Origin: Patescibacteria group bacterium
Lineage (GTDB): Bacteria > Patescibacteriota > Minisyncoccia > JAHCSD01
Assembly: GCA_018609185.1 (NCBI GenBank)
Contig: JAHCSD010000022.1
Location: forward strand, 1-8,626
DNA: 8,626 bases
Reading direction: 5' to 3'
Shown in pieces: positions 1-4,779 of this stretch. The notes beneath the pieces are model-generated. The model saw only the letters and a list, made by a program, of their open reading frames with translations. It was not told where the DNA came from and did not search any database. Made by a program: the position numbers and the translations under genes. Position 1 is the stretch's first letter. Each line of letters begins with the position of its first letter.

Positions 1-192
1 ACACGCGTGGACGAGTCAGAAATAATCGAGGCGATACGGGGAAAATCCCTTGAAGAGGTAAGGGAATATTTGGCCTCGCATCCTTCACTTGATTCAGCGC
101 GCGTAACCTTTTCACCGTTCTGGATAAAACGTGTTCCGCGGGCCGCGGACAAGATTAAGATTGAGGTGGTTAAAACTATTGACGAGAAATGA
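1..192 (+). CDS. C-terminal end of an unrecognised protein (5' end outside window)
   Basis: The frame is open from the first base of the window and ends at TGA 190-192, so only the last 63 or so residues are visible. A GTG at 7 could be read as a start, but there is no ribosome binding site in the available bases and the frame continues to the edge, so I treat this as a truncated 3' end. The visible part has a charged helix-like stretch (SLEEVREYLASHP), then a strand-like segment SARVTFSPFWIKRVPRAADK and a short basic-acidic tail. Similar short tails with an aromatic-Pro-Phe-Trp motif occur, from memory, at the C-termini of large CPR envelope or baseplate-like proteins, but this fragment is too short to assign. 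Its last codons overlap the -35 box of the infA promoter. Confidence 0.55.
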   Translation, partial: TRVDESEIIEAIRGKSLEEVREYLASHPSLDSARVTFSPFWIKRVPRAADKIKIEVVKTIDEK

Positions 193-207
193 GAATTACG
201 TTATAGT
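179..207 (+). promoter_or_regulatory. Predicted promoter of the infA-rpsI operon
   Basis: TTGACG (179-184) and TATAGT (202-207) each match the sigma-70 hexamers at five of six positions and are separated by exactly 17 nt. The expected start of transcription is near 214, only about 6 nt before the infA ATG at 220. The transcript would be almost leaderless, which agrees with the lack of a Shine-Dalgarno sequence before infA. A second AT-rich hexamer TATAAA (208-213) lies still closer to the ATG. Confidence 0.6.
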
Positions 208-219
208 TATAAATCTGTA

Positions 220-441
220 ATGAATAATGAACAGGAAAAAATAGTAAAGGAGGGGATAGTTATTGAAATTCTTCCAAACACAAAGTTTCGTATTAACTTA
301 GATTCAGGAGAAGAGATAATGGGACACCTTTCCGGGAAAATGCGAATTCATTACATTAAGATTATTCCCGGTGACAGGGTACGAGTTGAGATGAGCCCCT
401 ATGACAACACAAAAGGAAGAATTGTGTATAGGATGAAGTAG
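220..441 (+). CDS. infA: Translation initiation factor IF-1
   Basis: This 73-residue protein has the size of bacterial IF-1 (about 72 aa) and its single OB fold. Recognisable family segments are [16 protein letters not shown] (residues 9-24), the GHLSGKMR loop in the middle and [13 protein letters not shown] followed by GRIVYR at the end. IF-1 binds the ribosomal A site with IF-2 and IF-3 during initiation complex formation. The ATG at 220 starts the conserved part at the usual distance and no Shine-Dalgarno sequence precedes it; the predicted promoter would put transcription only a few bases upstream. The frame is the same as that of the preceding gene fragment, separated by its TGA. infA is the first gene of the operon and is followed by an unusually long structured spacer before rpmJ. 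Confidence 0.97.
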   Translation: MNNEQEKIVKEGIVIEILPNTKFRINLDSGEEIMGHLSGKMRIHYIKIIPGDRVRVEMSPYDNTKGRIVYRMK

Positions 442-445
442 GGGC

Positions 446-591
446 GACTATTCGAAATAGGCCCCAAAAAGACGCAGTCGATTTTCCCAGCGAGAAAATC
501 GCTGCTCTGTTCTCGAGCTCGCTCTTCGCCTTCGGCGAAACCATGCCCGCTCGCTCTCCGAAAGCTTTTTGGAGCCCATTCCCGAATAGTC
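446..591 (+). repeat. Long imperfect inverted repeat with two internal hairpins, infA-rpmJ spacer
   Basis: The 180-nt spacer between infA and rpmJ contains no gene. Its ends form an inverted repeat: 446-471 pairs with 565-591, with a perfect outer 9 bp (GACTATTCG/CGAATAGTC) and a perfect inner 8 bp (CCAAAAAG/CTTTTTGG) joined by an imperfect stretch. Inside are hairpin A (474-505: GCAG, one bulged T, CGATTTTC, a 7-nt loop, GAAAATCG, CTGC) and hairpin B (525-539: TTCGCC, TTC, GGCGAA). GCTCGCTCT occurs twice (517-525 and 549-557). The layout could be a branched RNA in the operon transcript or a small non-coding inverted-repeat insertion. No target-site duplication is visible at the edges. Confidence 0.7.
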
Positions 592-621
592 TTTATAAAC
601 GAAAAGGAGGTAAGGTGTTTT

Positions 622-735
622 ATGAAAGTTCGAGCTTCAGTAAAAAAAATTTGCAAAGATTGTAAGATTGTGCGGCGGAAGGGCCGTGTCTGTGTTATTT
701 GCAAGAACCCGAGACATAAGCAACGTCAGGGTTAA
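622..735 (+). CDS. rpmJ: 50S ribosomal protein L36 (bL36)
   Basis: A 37-aa protein beginning [20 protein letters not shown] and ending PRHKQRQG, the near-invariant start and end of bacterial L36 (37-38 aa). The zinc knuckle is complete: C11, C14, C27 and H32, with an extra Cys at 24. L36 is a small zinc-ribbon protein of the large subunit that contacts 23S rRNA. The start is fixed by a strong Shine-Dalgarno sequence, AAGGAGG at 604-610, 11 nt before the ATG. This is one of the few strong ribosome binding sites in the ribosomal run. The protein ends 14 nt before rpsM. Confidence 0.97.
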   Translation: MKVRASVKKICKDCKIVRRKGRVCVICKNPRHKQRQG

Positions 736-736
736 G

Positions 737-742
737 TATAAT
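737..742 (+). promoter_or_regulatory. Possible internal -10 box just before rpsM
   Basis: A perfect TATAAT lies 7 nt before the rpsM ATG, the distance expected for a leaderless transcript, and rpsM has no Shine-Dalgarno sequence. No convincing -35 box is found 16-18 nt upstream and the surroundings are AT-rich, so this may be chance. Confidence 0.3.
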
Positions 743-749
743 TTAATTT

Positions 750-1139
750 ATGCCTAGAATTGCGGGAGTTAATATCCCCGAAGAAAAGCGAATAGAGATC
801 TCTCTTACCTATGTTTTTGGTATAGGGCGGTCTTTGAGTAATCAAATCCTTAAAACAGTAAATATAAATCCTGATGCGCGAGCAAACAAGTTGAGTCCTC
901 AAGACCTGAATAAATTGAAAGATGTAATCGAAAAAAGCTATATCGTCGAAGGAGAATTGCGTCGTGAACGGCTCATGAACGTAAAACGACTCAAAGACAT
1001 TCATTCATATCGGGGAATCCGTCATACGAGAAATCTTCCCGTACGAGGCCAGCAAACCAAGACAAATAGTCGAACTGTGCGGGGAAATGTGAGGAAGACA
1101 ATGGGAAGCGGACGAAGGCCCTCTTCACAAAAGACATAA
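750..1139 (+). CDS. rpsM: 30S ribosomal protein S13 (uS13)
   Basis: The 129-aa product starts MPRIAGVNIPEEKRIEISL and carries the YVFGIGRSLSNQIL helix-hairpin-helix, the LRRERLMNVKRLKDIHSYRG segment and the basic RNA-binding tail HTRNLPVRGQQTKTNSRT, all signature parts of S13 (about 118-125 aa). S13 sits in the head of the small subunit, contacts 16S rRNA and the P-site tRNA, and bridges to the 50S subunit. The tail after RGNVRKTMGSGRR is a few residues longer than the usual family length. The position between rpmJ and rpsK is the conserved alpha-operon order. Translation start lacks a Shine-Dalgarno sequence, but the ATG is fixed by the conserved N-terminus. Confidence 0.97.
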   Translation: MPRIAGVNIPEEKRIEISLTYVFGIGRSLSNQILKTVNINPDARANKLSPQDLNKLKDVIEKSYIVEGELRRERLMNVKRLKDIHSYRGIRHTRNLPVRGQQTKTNSRTVRGNVRKTMGSGRRPSSQKT

Positions 1140-1143
1140 GGGC

Positions 1144-1294
1144 TTGGCCCGAGAGTCCGCCTGTGGCGGACGATCGGTTGCCAAACCTTACCCCGTTAGA
1201 TAGAGCTCGCAAGCTCGCTCATCTAACGGGGTGCTCAATTTTCTAACATCTCGGCAGCGCAAGTAAACTTGCTTGCCTCGCTGAGAAAATTGGC
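1144..1294 (+). promoter_or_regulatory. Structured RNA leader before rpsK, copy 1 of a repeated element
   Basis: Three hairpins fill the 155-nt rpsM-rpsK spacer. P1 (1144-1184): TTGGC-CCGA-[GA]-GTCCGCC, TGT loop, GGCGGAC-[GA]-TCGG-[TT]-GCCAA. P2 (1191-1231): perfect 11-bp arms CCCCGTTAGAT/ATCTAACGGGG around a 19-nt inner part. P3 (1239-1289): TTTT/AAAA, then a 7-nt bulge CTAACAT, CTCGGC/GCTGAG, an internal loop, and GCAAG-TAAA-CTTGC. P3 ends 5 nt before the rpsK ATG and the junction reads TTGGC-ATG. The second copy near the window end has the same order, the same length from P2 onward, and compensating base changes in P3. There is no U-tract after P2, so it is not a normal terminator, and there is no Shine-Dalgarno sequence, so the fold may govern access to the rpsK start. 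Function is inferred. Confidence 0.75.
1191..1231 (+). repeat. 41-nt hairpin repeat, orientation A
   Basis: The arms CCCCGTTAGAT and ATCTAACGGGG are perfect complements. The inner 19 nt (AGAGCTCGCAAGCTCGCTC) are, apart from one base, the reverse complement of the inner 19 nt of the copy at 8520-8560, while the bases outside the hairpin are in the same orientation in both copies. Confidence 0.9.
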
Positions 1295-1753
1295 ATGGGC
1301 AAAAAGCGCGTAACGGAAAAAACTGAAGAAGAGATTCTTAAGGAGTCCAAGGAAGTTGAAGATGCTTTTGAGAAAAAAGCGGCTGTTTCTGCTGTCAAAA
1401 AACGTGGAATAGCAAAAGGGTTGATATTCATTCACGTAACATATAACAATACCAAAATTACGTTTGCCGACGGCCAGGGGGACGTCATCGCCTGGGCGAG
1501 TGCGGGGTCCTTAGGGTTTAAGGGGACAAAAAAATCAACTCCCTTTGCTGCTTCTCGTGTGGCCGAAGCACTTGTTGAAAAGCTCCAAAAAACGATGCCC
1601 GGGGAAGTTTCTGTATTTGTGAAGGGGATTGGGAGCGGGAGAGATTCTGCGATACGTGCTCTTGGCAATCGAGGAATCAATATCACTTCCATAAAAGACG
1701 TTACTCCTATTCCTCATAATGGGTGCCGCCCGCCAAAAGTACGTAGAGTGTAA
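1295..1753 (+). CDS. rpsK: 30S ribosomal protein S11 (uS11)
   Basis: A 152-aa protein whose residues 38-152 are a full S11: GLIFIHVTYNNTKITFAD, the WASAGSLGFKGTKKSTPFAA segment, VKGIGSGRDSAIRAL and the C-terminal PHNGCRPPKVRRV. S11 sits on the small-subunit platform next to the mRNA exit and helps bind mRNA near the Shine-Dalgarno helix. The first 37 residues are a charged extension (MGKKRVTEKTEEEILKESKE...) absent from E. coli S11 (129 aa); such extensions are usual in this lineage. The ATG at 1295 follows the P3 hairpin of the structured leader by 5 nt and has no Shine-Dalgarno sequence, so initiation may depend on the leader or on upstream translation. Confidence 0.97.
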   Translation: MGKKRVTEKTEEEILKESKEVEDAFEKKAAVSAVKKRGIAKGLIFIHVTYNNTKITFADGQGDVIAWASAGSLGFKGTKKSTPFAASRVAEALVEKLQKTMPGEVSVFVKGIGSGRDSAIRALGNRGINITSIKDVTPIPHNGCRPPKVRRV

Positions 1754-1756
1754 CGA

Positions 1757-1828
1757 GACTACAGACTATAGACTACAGACTACCGCAACGAAAACGGAGT
1801 CGTAGACTGTAGACGGTAGACTGTAGAC
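1757..1828 (+). repeat. Heptad tandem-repeat hairpin (GAC-N4) in the rpsK-rpsD spacer
   Basis: Both arms are tandem repeats of period 7 with a constant GAC: left arm 1757-1783 is GAC followed by TACA, TATA, TACA, TAC; right arm 1802-1828 has GAC separated by TGTA, GGTA, TGTA. TACA and TGTA are reverse complements, so the arms fold into a 27-position stem in which GAC faces GAC and leaves an A-A mismatch exactly every seventh position. The loop is 18 nt (1784-1801). The right arm ends 7 nt before the TTG start of rpsD. Confidence 0.85.
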
Positions 1829-1835
1829 AAGTCCC

Positions 1836-2432
1836 TTGGACTTACGTAATCACAAATTATGTCGGAGAGCCGGAGTGAAACTTTGTGATAATTTTAAGTG
1901 TCCGGTGCAGAAAAAACCGTATCCTCCCGGAGCACAAGGAAAGTCCAGGGGCAAAAGGAGAAGAACGGTTTCAGAATATGGAAAGCAGCTCCTGTCAAAA
2001 CAAAAAGCAAAACGGATATATGGGGTAAAAGAGAAGCAGTTCAGCAACTATTTTAAGAATTCCCCTACGGGAGAACTTGCGATTCAGAAGCTCGAGATGC
2101 GGCTTGATAACGTGACATTTCGGTTGGGACTTGCAAATACAAGAGCCATGGCAAGGCAACTCGTGAGCCATGGTCACATTACGGTGAATGGTAAAAAAAC
2201 ATCCATCCCTTCTTACCAGACCAGGGTTTCTCAAACGATAGGGCTTAAGAAAAAAAGTAAGGTCTCTCCTGTCTTTAAAGATCTTTCTGAAGTGCTCAAG
2301 AAGTATGAACCTCCATCCTGGCTCACATTGGACGTACAAAACCTTGAAGGAAAACTTGTTTCTTTGCCTTCAATTGAGGAGACGGGTGTCGCAAGCGAAG
2401 TAACACTTATTGGAGAGTTCTATTCACGTTAA
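1836..2432 (+). CDS. rpsD: 30S ribosomal protein S4 (uS4)
   Basis: A 198-aa protein with the S4 N-terminal zinc region, the PYPPGAQG turn, and the S4 RNA-binding domain LEMRLDNVTFRLGLANTRAM followed by ARQLVSHGHITVNGK (about residues 88-130), ending TLIGEFYSR. S4 is a primary 16S rRNA binder that starts assembly of the small-subunit body. Zinc ligands appear altered: where many S4 proteins have CxxC...CxxxxC, this one has H6-x2-C9...C17-x4-C22 with a shortened loop. The start is TTG at 1836: an in-frame stop lies at 1824-1826 and no ATG or GTG occurs before the conserved start region. There is no Shine-Dalgarno sequence; the heptad-repeat hairpin lies immediately upstream. In E. coli S4 represses the alpha operon by binding its leader; whether that holds here is unknown. 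Confidence 0.95.
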   Translation: MDLRNHKLCRRAGVKLCDNFKCPVQKKPYPPGAQGKSRGKRRRTVSEYGKQLLSKQKAKRIYGVKEKQFSNYFKNSPTGELAIQKLEMRLDNVTFRLGLANTRAMARQLVSHGHITVNGKKTSIPSYQTRVSQTIGLKKKSKVSPVFKDLSEVLKKYEPPSWLTLDVQNLEGKLVSLPSIEETGVASEVTLIGEFYSR

Positions 2433-2435
2433 ACG

Positions 2436-2510
2436 AGCTTTCTAACTTTCTAGCTTTCTAGGACGATACGGGCTCCGGAAGCTAAGAAGCTAAGAAGCTA
2501 AGAAGCTAAA
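2436..2510 (+). repeat. Octad tandem-repeat hairpin in the rpsD-rpoA spacer
   Basis: Left arm 2436-2461 is three near-copies of AGCTTTCT (the middle one AACTTTCT). The right side is GCTAAGAA three times (2481-2504) plus GCTAAA up to the base before the rpoA start. 2436-2461 pairs with 2482-2507, with a G-U pair and a C-A mismatch in each octad. The loop (2462-2481) includes a small CGG-GCT-CCG hairpin and resembles the loop of the heptad array upstream of rpsD. Confidence 0.85.
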
Positions 2511-3455
2511 TTGATTTCGTTACCCAAAAAACCAAAAACTATCTTAAGTAAAAAAAATAGCGGTGTATTTGAAATAAATGAGCTTTATCCGGGCTATGGT
2601 ATTACGCTTGGTAATGCCTTGCGCAGAGTCATGCTTTCTTCTCTTCCGGGAGCCGCTGTCGTAGGTGTAAAAATAAAGGGTGTGAGCCACGAGTTTTCTA
2701 CTCTGCCGGGGGTACTCGAAGACGTGGTTGATATCATCCTTAACTTAAAACAATTGCGTCTTAGAGTTCACGCCGAGGAGCCTCAACGGCTTACCCTTAA
2801 AGTGAAGGGAGAAAAAGAGGTAACCGCAAAAGACATTAAAGCTCCTTCCTCGGTCGAGGTCGTAAATAAAGACCTTCGCATCGCAACGCTTACCGATAAA
2901 AAAGCAGAGCTCGATATGGAGATCGACGTGGATCGCGGCTTGGGGTACGTTCCGGTGGAAGCGAGACAAAAAGAAAAATTAGAAGTGGGCATGATTGCGA
3001 TTGACGCAATGTTTGGTCCGGTAAAGAAGGTTAACTATGAGGTGGAAAAAATGAGGATGGGGGAACGGACAGACTATAATAAGCTCCGTTTTCATATAGA
3101 AACAGACGGCACCCTATCACCAGAAGAAGTTCTTGAACATTCGACAAAAATTCTTATTGACCAATTTGGAGCGCTTGCGGGCAGCATTGCTTCAAAAAAG
3201 GAGCCAAAAGGAACGAAACTTAGATCAAAGAAAGGTGTGAGGGATGAAACCGAAGAGGCGAGACAAACAAAAGTGGAAGACATGAAGCTCTCGACCCGCA
3301 CCCTTAATGCGCTCGAGGCAGCAAGCATAAAAACAGCCGGCGGGCTTTCCCAAAAAGATGCGAGTGACCTTGAAGAATTGGAGGGATTAGGAGATAAGGG
3401 TGTTAAGGAAATAGAGAAAGCGCTTAAGAAACTCGGCCTTGCGCTCAAGGAATAA
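2511..3455 (+). CDS. rpoA: DNA-directed RNA polymerase alpha subunit
   Basis: A 314-aa alpha subunit of normal length. The N-terminal domain (about 1-225) holds the dimerisation motif LYPGYGITLGNALRRVMLSS (26-45), the HEFSTLPGVLEDV segment (60-72) and DRGLGYVPVE (141-150); it assembles the beta and beta' subunits. A charged, Lys-rich linker (about 228-255) joins the C-terminal domain (256-314), whose LSTRTLNALEAA and GLGDKGVKEI helices keep residues matching the UP-element-binding Arg265, Asn268 and Lys298 of E. coli (here R263, N266, K296). The start is TTG 2511, giving the lineage-typical start MISLP; it lies directly against the octad-repeat hairpin with no Shine-Dalgarno sequence. The rplQ start follows after 2 nt. 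Confidence 0.96.
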   Translation: MISLPKKPKTILSKKNSGVFEINELYPGYGITLGNALRRVMLSSLPGAAVVGVKIKGVSHEFSTLPGVLEDVVDIILNLKQLRLRVHAEEPQRLTLKVKGEKEVTAKDIKAPSSVEVVNKDLRIATLTDKKAELDMEIDVDRGLGYVPVEARQKEKLEVGMIAIDAMFGPVKKVNYEVEKMRMGERTDYNKLRFHIETDGTLSPEEVLEHSTKILIDQFGALAGSIASKKEPKGTKLRSKKGVRDETEEARQTKVEDMKLSTRTLNALEAASIKTAGGLSQKDASDLEELEGLGDKGVKEIEKALKKLGLALKE

Positions 3456-3457
3456 CT

Positions 3458-3811
3458 ATGCGAAAGCGAAAAAAAGGACGCACACTTAGCTTAAAGAGGG
3501 ATCAGAGGAGGGCGCTGCTCAAAAGTTTGGGAAGTGCTCTTATTTTGCACGAGAAGATTACCACGACCGAGGCAAAGGCAAAGGAGCTGCGGCCTTTTAT
3601 TGAGCGTACGGTTACATATGCAAAAAAAGAAGACAAGCTTCATGCGCGAAGGCTTCTTGCTAAATATTTTGTTGATAGAGTATCAAAGAAAATGATGACG
3701 GATATTGGCCCCAGGTATAAGTCAAGGGCCGGAGGGTATACGCGAATAATTAAGCTCGCACCTCGCGAGCGTGATGCGGCAAAAATGGCAGTTATTGAGT
3801 TTGTTAAATAA
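3458..3811 (+). CDS. rplQ: 50S ribosomal protein L17 (bL17)
   Basis: The 117-aa product begins MRKRKKGRTLSLKRDQRRAL and continues LKSLGSALILHEKITTTEAKAKELRPFIER, the hallmark L17 fold (117-130 aa in bacteria), ending with RIIKLAPRERDAAKMAVIEF. L17 lies on the solvent side of the large subunit near the tunnel exit. The ATG is 2 nt after the rpoA stop and is preceded by AAGGA (3447-3451), giving a plausible Shine-Dalgarno sequence inside the end of rpoA and probable translational coupling. This is the usual position of rplQ behind rpoA. The next gene, rplM, starts 5 nt after its stop. Confidence 0.97.
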   Translation: MRKRKKGRTLSLKRDQRRALLKSLGSALILHEKITTTEAKAKELRPFIERTVTYAKKEDKLHARRLLAKYFVDRVSKKMMTDIGPRYKSRAGGYTRIIKLAPRERDAAKMAVIEFVK

Positions 3812-3816
3812 GCGAC

Positions 3817-4194
3817 ATGAAACAAAAAGAAAAACAAAAGAATATTGAACTCGACGCTAAGGGAAAGATTCTGGGGCGCTTTGCAAGTGAAGTGGCGACG
3901 GTTTTGCGCGGGAAAAAGAGTGCGGATTTTGTTCCGTACTTGGTACCGGATATTATCGTGAATGTCTTTAATTTAGAGAAGATTAAAGTGACAGGCAAGA
4001 AACCGGAACAGAAGCTCTACTGGCATTATTCCGGCTATCCCGGAGGGATAAAATCAGAGCGCTATAAAGATGTTTTTGAAAAAGACCCCACCATCGTATT
4101 TCGAAAAGCCGTCTGGGGGATGCTTCCTAAAAATAAACTGCGCGCGAGGATGATGAAACGATTGAGATTATATTCAAAAGAAATTACTAAATAG
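3817..4194 (+). CDS. rplM: 50S ribosomal protein L13 (uL13), short form
   Basis: The 125-aa protein shows the L13 signatures LDAKGKILGRFASEVATVLR (near residues 12-31), the KKPEQKLYWHYSGYPGGIK segment and the AVWGMLPKNKLRARMMKRLR box near the C-terminus. L13 is an early 23S rRNA binder essential for large-subunit assembly. It is shorter than E. coli L13 (142 aa): the tail after RLRLYSKE is nearly absent and the N-terminal strand before the conserved IELDA is abbreviated, but the core is intact. The ATG is 5 nt after rplQ with no clear Shine-Dalgarno sequence, so coupling to rplQ translation is likely. As in many Gram-positive-type genomes, the rplM-rpsI pair is joined to the alpha operon. Confidence 0.96.
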   Translation: MKQKEKQKNIELDAKGKILGRFASEVATVLRGKKSADFVPYLVPDIIVNVFNLEKIKVTGKKPEQKLYWHYSGYPGGIKSERYKDVFEKDPTIVFRKAVWGMLPKNKLRARMMKRLRLYSKEITK

Positions 4195-4205
4195 GTTTTT
4201 AATTT

Positions 4206-4754
4206 ATGGCTGTCGAAAAATCAACCAAAAAGGAAAATAAAAAAACTACCAAGAAGAAAGAAACAGCAAAAAAGAAAGTCTCTAAAAAAGAGACCAAAGT
4301 TAAAACTGCGTCAAAGAAAACAGCTACCGTAAAATCAAAAGAGAAGAAAGCAGTAGTGAAGCCCACACGTTATTGGGAAGCCGTAGGAAGAAGAAAGCGG
4401 GCAGTCGCACGCGTAAGACTGTTTACGCGGGGGGATAAAGAAGTGATTGTGAACGGGAAGCCCATCGAGGAATATTTTCCTACCACCGTTCTTCAAGAAT
4501 CGGTGTTAGCCGCGCTCAAACGGATGAAAAGCACGGAGCGGTTTCGCGCGACCGTTAAAGTTAAGGGGGGAGGAATATATGGACAGGCCGATGCAGTACG
4601 CCATGGCATCTCACGCGCGCTCACTAAGTTTAACCCCGATTTTAGAAAACGCTTACGCAAAGCCGGGTTTCTTACTCGAGATCCCAGAGAAAAAGAGCGA
4701 AGGAAACCCGGCCTCAAGAAAGCAAGGAAGGCCCCGCAATGGGCAAAAAGATAA
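4206..4754 (+). CDS. rpsI: 30S ribosomal protein S9 (uS9) with Lys-rich N-terminal extension
   Basis: Residues 55-182 are S9: YWEAVGRRKRAVARVRLF, NGKPIEEYFP, the VKGGGIYGQADAVRHGISRA segment and the C-terminal tail KKARKAPQWAKR. The final Arg is the residue that reaches the P-site tRNA in bacterial ribosomes. The first 54 residues form a Lys/Thr/Ala-rich, low-complexity extension resembling the disordered basic tails of histone H1-like proteins; E. coli S9 (130 aa) lacks it. The extension probably wraps over rRNA. The ATG follows rplM by 11 nt. This is the last gene of the operon and faces the convergent gene at 4765-5052; the spacer holds a hairpin. Confidence 0.96.
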   Translation: MAVEKSTKKENKKTTKKKETAKKKVSKKETKVKTASKKTATVKSKEKKAVVKPTRYWEAVGRRKRAVARVRLFTRGDKEVIVNGKPIEEYFPTTVLQESVLAALKRMKSTERFRATVKVKGGGIYGQADAVRHGISRALTKFNPDFRKRLRKAGFLTRDPREKERRKPGLKKARKAPQWAKR

Positions 4755-4779
4755 AGCCCCGCGCTTATCGCGCAGGGCT
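4741..4779 (-). terminator. Intrinsic terminator of the 95-aa gene, possibly bidirectional
   Basis: AGCCC (4755-4759) and GCGC (4761-4764) pair with GCGC (4770-4773) and GGGCT (4775-4779) around a TTATC loop, with one C-A mismatch. Read on the minus strand the stem is followed by TTATCTTTTT, a usable U-tract. Read on the plus strand it is followed by ACGGGGG, so termination of rpsI here would not be of the classic kind. The stop codon of the minus gene lies in the loop. Confidence 0.65.

Noticed and set aside
190..222. TGA reassigned to Gly (as in some CPR lineages), which would fuse the first fragment to infA in the same frame.
   Set aside because: No gene in the window contains an in-frame TGA, a promoter fits the junction, and IF-1 has its normal length from the ATG at 220.
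399..704. A minus-strand frame of about 100 codons across the infA-rpmJ spacer.
   Set aside because: It crosses rpmJ and the inverted repeat, has no ribosome binding site and no recognisable composition; it is a product of the palindromic sequence.
1191..1231. P2 arms GTTAGAT/ATCTAAC fit the integron attC core patterns GTTRRRY and RYYYAAC.
   Set aside because: In attC sites RYYYAAC is on the 5' side and GTTRRRY on the 3' side; here the order is reversed on both strands, and no integrase is present.
1191..1237. P2 as a rho-independent terminator of rpsM or murA.
   Set aside because: It is followed by TGCTCA in both copies with no T-run, and is linked to a conserved downstream hairpin and ATG.
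1757..1828. CRISPR-like array.
   Set aside because: Period is 7 nt with no spacers of unique sequence; it is a short tandem repeat folded into a hairpin.
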